A program made the position numbers and the translations under genes. This document shows, piece by piece, positions 20,664 through 31,769 of a stretch of 64,000 nt of DNA (its first letter is position 1; each line of letters starts with the position of its first letter). The notes beneath the pieces were generated by a model. That model was not told where the DNA came from. It worked only from the letters and a program-made list of their open reading frames with translations, and searched no databases. The stretch comes from Monoplex corrugatus (lineage: Eukaryota > Mollusca > Gastropoda > Littorinimorpha > Ranellidae): assembly GCA_030674185.1 (NCBI GenBank), contig CM060315.1:88733415-88797414 (forward strand). The letters run 5' to 3'.

Positions 20664-20950
20664 TAGATAAGGAATATTGAGCCTGTATATAAGCATGTAA
20701 TGTGTGTGTCTATGTGTTTATATGTATGCGTGCATGATTGCGTATATGCATATGTTAAAATGTATTTTGTGTATACATAAATGTATACATCTGTGTTTGC
20801 GAGTCTGCCATGCATAAATCATTGAGTGCATGCCTGTCCATATGAGTGGGTGTGGCGTGTGTGTGTGTGTGATAAAGAAATACTGAACCTGTATATATGC
20901 ATGTTACATGTGTGCCTATGTGTTTATGTGTGTGTATGACACATTTATAG
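20663..20950 (+). repeat. Direct repeat of ~75 bp, about 205 bp apart
   Basis: The words agcctgtatataagcatgta (20680s) and aacctgtatatatgcatgtt (20885) head similar stretches containing tgtgtttatg. Each copy follows a TG or GA tract, so this is a degraded duplication. Confidence 0.6.
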
Positions 20951-21157
20951 GCCTATATATTAAACATGCATCTACATTACTATGATTATCTGCAGATGTG
21001 GATGTGGACATACCTACAATATAAAAGGCAAGATAAGCTTTCTGAAAGCAGAACTGGGATTCATTTTCTTCAGAACCATTACATAACTTTGCAACACTGA
21101 TCTTACTCAGTGATATAAATTAAAATACTATGCCATTGACTCAGCCATTTCTCTCAC

Positions 21158-21445
21158 CTTTTTAATCTTCAGCCACTTTCCCTGTCCGTTACATAGCTCT
21201 TCTCCGCTCACAACAAACCTAGACTCAGTCGTGCACGCGATTTCCTTCACACCTGCTGCTTTAGTATCTGGACTTACGTACAGTTTGATACTGCTTTTGC
21301 TTGGGCTTCGATATTCCAGTTCCAGAGGCACATAACAAATGCTCTCGGGGAGTGGTTTATTTGCGTTTAAACAGGTGATACACTCTTGGAGACAACGAAT
21401 TCTTGCCAATCGTCTTCTTGGGGCCGAAAGACTGTGCAAAGCCAT
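21158..21445 (-). CDS. HECTD3: HECTD3 exon 1 with start codon
   Basis: The exon encodes 96 codons from ATG to AAG before the donor GTGAGA. It begins MALHSLSAPRRRLARIRCLQ and includes CLNANKPLPESICYVPLELE and VVSGEELCNGQGKWLKI. Human HECTD3 has approximately RQLLGRVRFL, GRPLPAALAFVP and TTGEELCNGHGLWVKL in the same order. The ATG context is favourable (G at -3, G at +4). HECTD3 is a cytosolic HECT-type E3 ligase that transfers ubiquitin to substrates; in mammals several apoptosis and immune regulators are reported targets. Only the N-terminal and DOC parts lie in this window. Confidence 0.88.
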
Positions 21446-21620
21446 GGCCGTGGAACCTATTTTGACTGCCTATGAGTGGTTTTCCTAACAAATTCGGTCA
21501 GATGAAACAGAAACCAGAAATAAATCCGGAAGTTAGATACAAACCGGAAAAGACGAATATGCAAAGTCGCCTTCACTTTCGTTTCTATGAAACTGCGAAT
21601 ATTCGCATAGATTTGCATCC
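21446..21620 (-). promoter_or_regulatory. Presumed HECTD3 5' UTR/promoter region with ETS-like sites
   Basis: Directly upstream of the start codon, CCGGAAGT occurs at 21526-21533 and a second CCGGAA at 21544-21549. Such ETS/GABP-type elements are common in TATA-less housekeeping promoters. No TATA box is evident at a convincing position. The transcription start is not visible from sequence alone. Confidence 0.35.
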
Positions 21621-21767
21621 ATATGAACGCTTTGTTTTATAATGCTAGGCTGTGAGGCCTATTTTGTGCCCCATCTCAATGAATCTTATCAACAATATTG
21701 CGTATCGCAATAAAAATTACGTCTAAAAATGTCTAGAAACTTCGGTAGCTTTAGTTTCCCAGACATC

Positions 21768-21905
21768 ATCATCATCAACATGTGTCCTGCCGCATGGCAT
21801 TGGCGATCATGGCCCTCCACTCGAATCTATCCCCTAACGCTGCAAGTACATCTCCCACCCTCTCTGTCCTCAGCCGCCCTGCAAGTCCATCCAATATTTT
21901 CTTCC
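21768..21905 (-). pseudogene. LINE-B 3'-end scrap
   Basis: The (CAT)n run and then cctgccgcatggcattggcg and ccctgcaagtccatccaata match the last ~135 bp of LINE-B. It is truncated at attttct. Confidence 0.8.
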
Positions 21906-22580
21906 ACAGACAAGGAGAAACAAAGAGAACACTGGGCTGTGTGCAGATGACGTCACTACGACCCGGGAGGAGTTACCTTTTCTTCCCTGTGGTACAGGTT
22001 GGGTCATGCGTCTACGAGTCCGCAGAATGGTCCGTATCGGCACTGTCGGTTCCATACTTTTGCACTTTTTACCGCGTTGACACCCGAAGGAAAAATCAGT
22101 GAAAGAAGCGAGGAAATAAGAAGTTAGAGCTGGTAAACAATTTTTGTGTGAAGGATGTCACAACAAACAGTCGAGGAAAAGACAAAACTACAGATCACTA
22201 AGTCAAGTGTGAACAGGGGAAAAGATATGAGGGGGCTGACATGGCAGAGATGGACAGAATGGCGGACACAGTTTTAAGCTCAAAGGCCTTACATTTGATT
22301 CAAACACGACCAACAGATTTTTTTTTCTGACCAGTTTGAAATGGTATGTTATTATGAGTGCCACAGATTTCTTTGTTTTTGATGCATGCATGATCTTGAG
22401 AGAGATCTACTTTTGCTTTTACTCTCTCTCCCCCTGTCCCCCCCCCCCTCCCTCAGCCCGTCTGGGTCGTCGTCATAGACGGCAGCGGGCATAGCGTTTG
22501 ATGTGTGTGTTTTTGTGCATCCAAGTTATAACTTGTTTTTAGTCGGTGATGAATGTACAGGGCATGTAAATCACTGATGT
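21906..22580. other. No recognised feature
   Basis: This is upstream flank of HECTD3. It contains a run of about 13 C at 22439-22450 after a CT-rich stretch, and no ORF that resembles a known family. Confidence 0.5.
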
Positions 22581-22582
22581 AA

Positions 22583-22745
22583 TCATCATCATGTGCCCTG
22601 CCGCATGACGTCAGCGAGCATGGCCCTCCTGACTGACGCGATGAATCTACTTCAAAAAGTGCAGAATGGCGCACGTGACGTCAGTGCATATGGAATTCAT
22701 TCCAAGAGTGGAGACGTCATCTTGAGAAACTGAAACTGAGACTGA
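22583..22745. mobile_element. LINE-B tail scrap joined to S1 SINE tail
   Basis: The sequence catcatcatgtgccctgccgc (22585-22606) is a LINE-B 3' end. From about 22665 an S1 SINE tail follows, with gtgacgtcagtgcatatgga and repeated gaaactgagactgaaact. The repeated GAAACT is taken as the SINE tail. Confidence 0.55.
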
Positions 22746-22927
22746 AACTTTATGTCTGAGTTCTTCATTATTTACGAAGTGTACACTATTTACGTGACAC
22801 AATATCATTATTCACGTTTGTTATTACATCTGATGATTCAGCGTTTTCTTTTAGGTCACCACAGAGTCATATTTTAAAACATCAGTGTATTTCTGCACAC
22901 ACCACAGTAATCACAAACTTTGATAAT

Positions 22928-23455
22928 CCATCATCATCATCATCAGGTGGCGATCATGGCCTTCCATCTGTTTCTGTCCCTTGTTGCCTCAAGCACCTCC
23001 TCCGCCCTCTTTGTCTTCAGCCACTCTGCAAGTCCGTCCAATATCTTTTCCCTGGGTCTACCTGGTGCTCTCTTTCCCTCCAGCTTTCCTGTTGTGACCA
23101 GGTGCTCTAATTCCCCTTTCCTCATAAAATGGCCTATAAATGTTGCCTGTCTTTTCCTAATCTTCCTTATGAATGATCTTCTTGTGTCTGCCTCCATCAA
23201 GATTGTCTCGTTTGTTTTCTTTGCTATCCATGGAACTCTCAACATTCTTCTTAGAAACCATATCTCGGCTGCCTCAATCTTGTTCTGGCTTTGCTTGTAG
23301 ACTGTCCGCGCCTCACATCCATATAAATTATCGGTTCTACATAACATTCAAGAACTCTCTTCCTGATGTTCATTGATAGGCATTTGTTGGTAAGAATGCT
23401 TTTCATCTTCTTGAATGCTGTTTTAGCTTGGCCGATTCTGCTGGCTATTTCTTTT
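22928..23455 (-). pseudogene. LINE-B 3' fragment with (GAT)n tail
   Basis: Minus-strand translation includes GCEARTVYKQSQNKIEAAE, WFLRRMLRVPWIAKKTNE, MRKGELEHLVTTGKLEGKR and GLAEWLKTKRAEEV. A frame break lies near 23340. It is 5'-truncated at about 23453. Confidence 0.9.
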
Positions 23456-23654
23456 TAAGAAGTTTAAAGTGTTAAGAAGTTTCAAGTTTTTCAGAACTCG
23501 AAACTTCTTAAGCCTGCGCAAAATCCTTTAAACTGAAAGGGTCTTACAGTGAAAGCAGGCAAACCGGGAAGGGACTTGTGAAAGACTAAGCTGATACCAC
23601 ACTATGATTGAAGTGTTGAGATGGGCAGCAAAGAGGCCAGTTCTTTTTGTGTTG

Positions 23655-24270
<616 letters not shown>

Positions 24271-24529
24271 TGTGTTTTTGTTTTTGTTTGTGTGTGTGTG
24301 TGCATATGTGTGTATGTTTGTGTCTATGTGTTCGTGCATGCTTGTGTGCGTGGCTACACGTAGGTATGTGTTCGTGGAATCAATATAGTAATTTATTTTA
24401 AGTTTGCTTCATATATCTGATTTTCTCCTTTGTACGTTCACCCATATTTTGGCATTTAAATCTCGAATGACTGGTGGAACTTTCATGCATCACACACGCA
24501 CTTTAGGGCCATCAAAACAGCAGCGTTTT

Positions 24530-25140
24530 TAAACCTTAGCCTACGACACTATCCATAGGGAGCCAACAGAACGGCACGCCTTGCACACGTTAGATCAGTC
24601 ATCCAATGTGGACCCACAGCATGGATCCCTGCCATAAACAAGACACTGATCATCTTGAAAAAGTTTAAAATATGGCACCCAGTTTATGAGTGGCGATTAC
24701 ATCTCCCGAGACAGGAGCTGCATTATCCAAACGCTCAAAGATCTCCAACTGCCAAATTCATTCTATCGAAGACTCCACCTACGTCTGATTTTGTTGATGT
24801 ACAAAATGGTTGAAGGGTTGGTGCCGGCCATTTCTGTGCCTACTTTCTGCACAACAAGAGACAGGAACAAAAGAAGAGCAGAACCAAAGACATGTGACAG
24901 CAGCATGACAGGAAACGTTATTACCATTACAACAACAGAGCATTTATGATCCCAAGCCGTATTGAACAATACAGATTTTTTTTTTATAAAAGCCATAACA
25001 GACTGGAATCATCTGGAAGAGGAAGCAGTGACAGCAACGTCAAGTGACGGCTTCCTCACACGGCTAAGTAACCCGACCTTGTCACAGTGGGTCTGTCCTT
25101 TTCCGTCATATTCATGCCAGTCGTGACTCCTGTGATGTAC
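24530..25140 (+). pseudogene. LINE-C: C-terminal fragment of a jockey/CR1-like LINE
   Basis: Translation shows SGDYISRDRSCIIQTLKDLQ, RRLHLRLILLMYKMVEGLVP and later AITDWNHLEEEAVTATSSDG. This is the typical post-RT tail of jockey-like elements, where NPRDR, LYKMV and WN-LP motifs recur. A T/A homopolymer near 24968 and a stop after TTEHL break the frame. The upstream endonuclease and RT core are absent. Confidence 0.7.
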
Positions 25141-25314
25141 ATACCATACCGGTACCCAGATAAACAGAGCATTTTGAAGATGGTTGGCAGGAGTTCGGTA
25201 TGTTACTGATGGTAAATAGAACAGATCTTCAGTTCCTCATGATCGTCATGGTCTTCTTATATCGACATTAGCTGTCCACAGATTAGACACAGGAGTCTAG
25301 TCTACAATCATTTT

Positions 25315-25488
25315 TATTATTCTTATTGTATAAAGCACAGCCAAATGCGCAGAGCCATATTAGGGCAATAACCATTTCAAAACGTACACAACAATCGCCG
25401 AAAACAAAACAAAACCAAACCAAACAAAACAACAAAACAAAACAAAAAAGAAAACTAAACCAAAACACACACACACACAAACAGGCAA

Positions 25489-25567
<79 letters not shown>

Positions 25568-25642
25568 TACACACATGTGGAAAAGAAAATTAAATACACA
25601 CATCAATGCATTTGAGCACATAATTTGAAGATATGCAGCTGG
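25315..25642 (+). repeat. Dispersed repeat R1, copy 3 (left half) with (CA)n
   Basis: It starts tgtataaagcacagccaaat like other R1 copies and is expanded internally by aacaaaac-type sequence and a 70-bp (CA)n (25494-25563). It is cut at atgcagctgg by a LINE-B insertion and resumes at 26235 and again at 26737. Confidence 0.75.
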
Positions 25643-26234
25643 TTGAGAAATTCAAATACCTGGGAACGATCATTTCATCAGACGGCAGATGCACATCAGA
25701 AATAGCCAGCAGAATCGGCCAAGCCAAAACAGCATTCAAGAAGATGACAAGCATTCTTACCAACAAATGCCTATCAATTAACATCAGGAAGAGAGTTCTT
25801 GAATGTTATATAGAACCAATACTGTTGTACGGATGCGAGGCGTGGACAGTCAACAAACAAAGCCAGAACAAGATTGAGGCAGCCGAGATGTGGTTTCTCA
25901 GAAGAATGTTGAGAGTTCCATGGACAGCAAAGAAAACAAACGAGATAGTCTTGATGGAGGCAGACACAAGTAGATCACTCATAAGGAAGATTAGGAAAAG
26001 ACAGGCAACATTTATAGGCCATTTTATGAGGAAGGGGGATTTGGAGCACCTGGTCACGGCGGGAAAGCTGGAGGGAAAGAGAGCACCGGGTAGACCCAGG
26101 GAGAAAATGCTGGACGGACTTGCAGAATGGCTGGGGACGGGGAGGGTGGGGGAGATGCTAGGGGCAACGAGAGATAGAGGCAGATGGAAGTCCATGATCT
26201 CCAACGCCATGCGGCAGGGCACCTGATGATGATG
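25643..26234 (+). pseudogene. LINE-B insertion with 10-bp target-site duplication
   Basis: About 195 codons are open: EKFKYLGTIISSDGR, SILTNKCLSINIRKRVLE, LYGCEAWTVNKQSQNKIE, FLRRMLRVPWTAKKTNE, MRKGDLEHLVTAGKLEGKR and NAMRQGT. It ends in (GAT)n. The flanks atgcagctgg (25633-25642) and atacagctgg (26235-26244) form the duplication. The copy is 5'-truncated downstream of the RT core; this part has no catalytic residues. Confidence 0.92.
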
Positions 26235-26254
26235 ATACAGCTGGCGTTGACCAT

Positions 26255-26736
26255 CATCATCATCATCATGTGCTCTGTCGCATGGCGTTGGCGATCATGG
26301 TCCTCCATTCGAATCTATCTCTTATCGCTGCAAGTACATCTCCCACCGTCTCTGTCCTCAGCCACCCTGCATCCGTCCAAGATTTTCTCCCTGAGTCTAC
26401 CTGGTGATGTCTTCCCTCCAGCTGTCCTTTTGTGATCATGTGTTCTAATTTCTCTTGCTTCACAAAATGTCCTATAAATGTTGCTTATCTTTTCCTAATC
26501 TTCTTTATCAATGATCTTCTTGTGTCTGCTTCTTTCAAGACTGCCTCGTTTGTTTTCTTTCCTGTCCATGGAATTCTCAACATTCTTCCTAGAAACCACA
26601 TTTCAGTTGCCTCAATATTGTTCTGACTTTACGTGTTGGCTGTCCACACCTCACAACTGTACAACAGTATCGGTTCTATACAACACTGAAGAATTCTCTT
26701 CCTGATGTTAATTGATAGGCATTTGTTAGTAAGAAC
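26255..26736 (-). pseudogene. LINE-B insertion in the opposite orientation
   Basis: The (CAT)n run at 26252-26269 is the tail. The minus strand carries family pieces such as CCIEPILLY and NKCLSINIRKRI with stops and frameshifts. GACCAT flanks (26249-26254, 26737-26742) look like a short target-site duplication. It landed about 10 bp from the previous LINE-B insertion. Confidence 0.85.
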
Positions 26737-26850
26737 GACCATTCCACCCAATTTATCACCATATGGTTTAAAAAAACAACAACAACAAAAAACGAAACAA
26801 AAAACAAAAAAAAAAACCTGATACACAATCAAAGCCATTTATGAACGGAC
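26737..26850 (+). repeat. R1 copy 3, right part
   Basis: The sequence gaccattccacccaatttat and tcaccatatggtttaaaaaa continues R1 as in 5750-5790. It then decays into aacaaaaac-rich sequence to about 27000. Confidence 0.6.
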
Positions 26851-27330
26851 AGACAATGCAGGAAAACTCGTCCATTGTAATGTCAAGGTAAAAACAAACA
26901 AAAAAAAAACAAAACATAACAAAGAACAAAACTAACAATCAAATAAAAAAACAAAAGAAAACAAAATATAAACAACAACAACAAAAATTGCACAAATTTG
27001 AAAGGAAAAAAAAAACTTTCATGAGGTGACATTAAGTAAAGCTAAAACACAGACAAAAGACGAAAATAAAGGTTGGACAGAAAACGTCAGCATACGAAAA
27101 CGACGTAATACAAAATCATTTGAACGCTTGAAATTGAGGGTTGAAAGGGACTGAAACTAGGCGCAGGGCTTTGTGACACCACACACCTTACGTTACCGTA
27201 ATGGAAGTTGTAATATCTATCGCTAAGACTGTTGTTTAAGGGTCAGCCTTGAAATGATAGCAGCCCTGACCAAGCCTTTAATGCACAATCCGTACATCAT
27301 GTCATCGGCACCTGTCACCCCTCCGCCAAT
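26850..27330. other. A-rich sequence, no gene seen
   Basis: Mostly caaaaaac-type low complexity. No family recognised. Confidence 0.5.
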
Positions 27331-27354
27331 CAATAATTTTGCCCGGACATGCAA

Positions 27355-27780
27355 ATTTCGCAAAGCGCGGTAAATTTGGAAAGACGGCAGACGACAATTG
27401 ATGAGGCGTCTGGGATGGCCGAGTGTGCATAGTTATGGAGAGACCGCAAACGACAAGTTGTTAAAGCGTGGACAACTTCTGTTTTTTTTTGTTTTTGTTT
27501 TTGTTTCTGCCGAAACTGGAGAAATTGCAAACGACAAGTTAGTATTATTGTGCAGAGGACAGATGTTGTGATTGTTTTCACTGCCTAGATTAGAGAGACT
27601 GCAGAAGACTAATCATTAAATTGCGAACATTTTCTTTCCATGTTAATCTTTTTGCCGAGATTGTAGACCTGCAAACAACAAACGGTTAACGAATAAAGTG
27701 TAAAGGACGGTTGAATGTTGAAGTCTGCCGAGACTGGAGAGACTTCCACTCGTACAATAAGTTGGTTCAATGTGCCAAGA
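27355..27780. repeat. Old degenerate tandem repeat, ~85-95 bp unit, about 5 copies
   Basis: The phrases agaccgcaaacgacaagttg, gaaattgcaaacgacaagtt, gagactgcagaagactaatc and gtagacctgcaaacaacaaa recur. Each follows a gccgaga/gccgaaa word. Confidence 0.55.
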
Positions 27781-27844
27781 AAGTTCGTCTTGCGGTTCCA
27801 ACAGCAGTTTTCATCTGTGACGGTGAGTTGATCACTTGATGTCA

Positions 27845-27860
27845 GTGTGTGCGTATGTGT

Positions 27861-27920
<60 letters not shown>

Positions 27921-27955
27921 TGCGGGCGGGCGAGTGTGCGTGCGTGCGCGCGTGT
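27845..27955 (+). repeat. (TG)n microsatellite
   Basis: Near-pure TG is followed by a gtgcgggcgggcgagtgtgc stretch. The 27960-28620 region beyond it has no recognised gene; a short ggttagggttagggtt occurs at 28377-28392. Confidence 0.9.
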
Positions 27956-28619
27956 GTAATTTTTTGAGTAGGCCCTATCGCATTCTCGTTGGGAAGGAGT
28001 TAGAAATTCGTTTCTGTTTCTCTGGCTCTTTCAGTTTCACAACAATGCATAAACAGCTCAAAGCAAGACAGGGAATTTTGAATACTCCCAGCTTACTTGG
28101 GAAGACATGTATATTTTTGTGTTTAATAAAAATTGAGGCTCCTGGCCACACATGTTATATTAACAGAAATGAAAGGCTCCGCTGGAGAAAATTTCCCTGG
28201 TTGAATTAAAAATTGAGAAATTGTGTTAATGGCATCCGAAACTGGCAAATGTAAACTTTACCACCCCATTTTCACCTCGCGCATCTTTCCCACAGTATGG
28301 CTACTCTATTTAACTCCATCGCAAGATTTCAAAGATAAATATGGAACAAGAAGCCCTTAATTGTGAATTAAAACGGTTAGGGTTAGGGTTGGGCTAGTGT
28401 TGTGACCAATCACTGTACGCAGGAAGGTAGGCAGAACAGTCTATTTCTGATGCGCGGAAAAATGGAGTGGTAACGTTTGCGTTTGCCCCTAAACTTTGCT
28501 GTTGGATTAAGAAGGCATCCCACCACATCGACAAATATCTGGGAATTTTCAAAGACAAACTACCGAAATTCATGGAATTACGGTTTCGACAAATAAAAGG
28601 AATGAATTAACTACACTAT

Positions 28620-29945
28620 CAGTAGTCTAAAAATCCATTTGTTTTTCTTTAAGTATTGTTCAATTTTTGTGCATTTCATCAGGTGCCCTGTCCGAATGGC
28701 GTTGGCAATCATGGACTTCCATCTGTCTCTATCTCTCGTTGCCCCCAGCATCTCCCCCACCCTCTTCGTCCCCAGCCACTCTGCAAGTCCGTCCAGCATT
28801 TTCTCCCTGGGTCTACCCGGCGCTCTCTTTTCCTCCAGCTTTCCCGTTGTGATCCAGGTGATCCAAATCCCCCTTCCTCATAAAATGGCCTATAAATGTT
28901 GCCTGTCTTTTCCTAATCTTCCTTATGAGTGATCTACTTGTGTCTGCCTCCATCAAGACTGTCTCGTTTGTTTTCTTTGCTGTCCATGGTACTCTCAACA
29001 TTCTTCTTAGAAACCACATCTCGGCTGCTTCAATCTTGTTCTGGCTTTGTTTGTTGACTGTCCACGCCTCGCATCCGTACAACAGTATTGGTTCTATAAT
29101 AACATTCAAGAACTCTTTTCCTGATGTTGATTGACAGGCATTTGTTGGTAAGAATGCTTGTCATCTTCTTGAATGCTGTTTTGGCTTGGCCAATTCTGCT
29201 GGCTATTTCTGATGTGCATCTGCCGTCTGATGAAGTGATCGTTCTCAGGTATTTGAATTTATCAACCTGTGTCAAGGTTGTGCCATTTGCTGTTATTTTG
29301 CATGAGGGGATTTCATGTTTTTTACTGATCACCATGACTTCAGTCTTCCTGCTGTTTAATTCCAGCCCCTTACCTTTGCCTTCTGTTTCTAGTATATTCA
29401 CAAGGTTTTGTCTCTTTTGTGCATTACGCAGACAATTTATTTTTTAACTGAAAGTTTGTGCATTATGCAGACTATTTATTTCTTTAAGTATCAGTGTTTG
29501 TGCATCAGGCAGATTATTTATTTTGTTAAAAATATTAGTAAACTTTTGTCCATCACACAGACTATTTTGTAAGTGTAAATTTTTGTGCATTACGCAGATT
29601 TTTTTTCAAGTATTATTCAGTTTTTGTGCCTTACTCAGACCGGTTATTTTCTTAAAAGTATCAGCCGATTTTTGTGCATTCCGTGGATTATTTTGTGTCA
29701 TTTTTTTGCGTATTGCAGAGGCTATTCTCTTTAAAGTATTAGTTTTTGGTTTTAGTAATATTTTGTGCACTATGCAGATTTTTTTTTTTTTAAGTATTGG
29801 TCAATTTTCGTGCCTTACGTAGACTGTTTTTTAAGTGTTGGTAAATTTTTGTGCGTACTGCAGACTTTAAAAAAAAGTATTAGTCGGTTTTTGTGCATTA
29901 CGTAGAGGCTGTTTATTTTTTTTTTTTAGTATCAGTTAATTTTTG
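28620..29945. repeat. Degenerate ~40-bp repeat array (interrupted by a LINE)
   Basis: The motif ttttgtgcattacgcaga with a T-rich tail and aagtattagt recurs irregularly on both sides of the LINE-B insertion: 28620-28675 and 29415-29945. It is clearly related to the perfect 45-bp array that follows. Confidence 0.75.
28676..29414 (-). pseudogene. LINE-B insertion with 11-bp target-site duplication
   Basis: TTTTGTGCATT at 28665-28675 and 29415-29425 flanks the element. Minus-strand coding includes GLELNSRKTEVMVISKKHE, TANGTTLTQVDKFKYLRT and, in another frame, EPILLYGCEAWTVNKQSQ. Frameshifts occur near 29100 and near 28860. It is among the longest LINE-B copies in the window and begins just after the RT palm. 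Confidence 0.92.
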
Positions 29946-30483
29946 TGCATTACGCGGGCTATATTCTTAAAAGTAAATGTCTATGTTATGTGCATTACGC
30001 GGGCTATATTCTTAAAAGTAAATGTCTATGTTATGTGCATTACGCGGGCTATATTCTTAAAAGTAAATGTCTATGTTATGTGCATTACGCGGGCTATATT
30101 CTTAAAAGTAAATGTCTATGTTATGTGCATTACGCGGGCTATATTCTTAAAAGTAAATGTCTATGTTATGTGCATTACGCGGGCTATATTCTTAAAAGTA
30201 AATGTCTATGTTATGTGCATTACGCGGGCTATATTCTTAAAAGTAAATGTCTATGTTATGTGCATTACGCGGGCTATATTCTTAAAAGTAAATGTCTATG
30301 TTATGTGCATTACGCGGGCTATATTCTTAAAAGTAAATGTCTATGTTATGTGCATTACGCGGGCTATATTCTTAAAAGTAAATGTCTATGTTATGTGCAT
30401 TACGCGGGCTATATTCTTAAAAGTAAATGTCTATGTTATGTGCATTACGCGGGCTATATTCTTATAAGTAAATGTCTATATTA
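29946..30483 (+). repeat. 45-bp minisatellite, 12 nearly identical copies
   Basis: The unit is tgcattacgcgggctatatt followed by cttaaaagtaaatgtctatg and ttatg. The pattern repeats exactly every 180 bp in register. 45 is a multiple of 3, so frames stay open and give repeated peptides (for example CITRAIFLKVNVYVM), with no other sign of coding. Confidence 0.98.
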
Positions 30484-30499
30484 TGTGCATTACGCAGAG

Positions 30500-31765
30500 A
30501 CTGTTTTTAAAGTATTACTCTATTTCGTGTACATTCCATCATCTTTTCCCCTGCCTTTCCACTGTTTGTAAATATGCATGCTGTTTTGGGATACAAGTAG
30601 GCTACGATAAATAAACTTAACGCTGGTCCCAGACTAAACTTTACTTAACCAAAAACTTAACGTAAGCCCCACCCAAACCGTAACCCTGTCCTAACGTTAA
30701 ATAACCCTGACAAGTCCTAACCCCGTCCTAACATTAACTAATCCTAACGAACCGTAACTACCCCTCATCTCACCTAAGCCAAGATTTTATCGGAGTGGGG
30801 GAAGAGGAGAGGAGAGATCTTGTCCTCAGACTGCACGGAAAGGCCAAGCCACTTTACTCGTAAATAAATATTCAACGGAAACAAACAAACAAACAAACAA
30901 AAAAATAGATAAGGTATTCAGCAAAAGAAGACAACAAAAAACAAAGAGATGCGACAGTTGGTACAGAAACGCCAGTAAAGAGCGAGAAAATCTCGACACA
31001 TTTTTGTGTCAGGCACACATATAGACACCACTCTTCGGTCATCATGAAGAAATCCTATCGTCCACGCCCCCAACATTTATTTTTGGACAGAGATCTAAAA
31101 ATATTGAAGATTCTTTTCAGAAAAATAAAGCTGGTTATTCCAAGTTACCCAGCTTGGTTTGGAGCTGTTTACATTTCTGACCAAAAGAGCGAGATTTACG
31201 GCAATGCCAAGAAATAAATCAAATAACTGGTCAACCGTGACTAGGAATCAGTCTACATTCGCAGATTTTAACAAATTATCGTACAACACTTAACCTATAA
31301 AAGTCAAACCTGTATCAATAACCGCAAGCCAAATTTGTCCGTAAATTAAACTATAAATCTTTTTAATGAAGATCATGCTGTCTGTCTCTCGCTCGCTCAC
31401 GCTGTTTCTCAGTCTCTCCATTCTCACTTTCTCTTAGTGTCTCTCTCTGTACTGTCTGTCTGTGTTAGGCAAATCAAGGAAGACTGAACAGGGGAAGCTG
31501 GGGAGGAAAGAAAAGAGATAGTGAATATTGAGTGGATGTATGGAATGTCGGCTCACTAGGTTTAGAAATCAGAAGTTGAAATTGTAGTGTATCACCAGCC
31601 CGTTACTGCCCTCACCCGTCTCTCCGACTGCAATTAGAATCCAATAGGTTCGTTGTGACGACACGCTTGTTTTCTGTGCCCAGCAGTTTTCTCGGACACA
31701 TACTGCGCATTGTTTGACTCACACAATGCAGGTGTTAATGTGGATTTTTAAAACTCCTTTATCTT
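30500..31765. other. No gene recognised
   Basis: There is a patch rich in cctaac words (30640-30780) and short CT-rich stretches. I see no ORF, RNA gene or transposon signature. Confidence 0.5.
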
Positions 31766-31769
31766 TGGC

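Noticed and set aside
28377..28392. Telomere-like TTAGGG repeats
   Set aside because: Only two to three imperfect units; a similar short gggttagggtta at 2697 belongs to a MITE. Not evidence of a chromosome end.
29943..30571. Two overlapping repeat-protein ORFs of 174 and 208 codons
   Set aside because: The 45-bp unit is a multiple of 3, so several frames stay open. There is no signal, domain or conservation argument.
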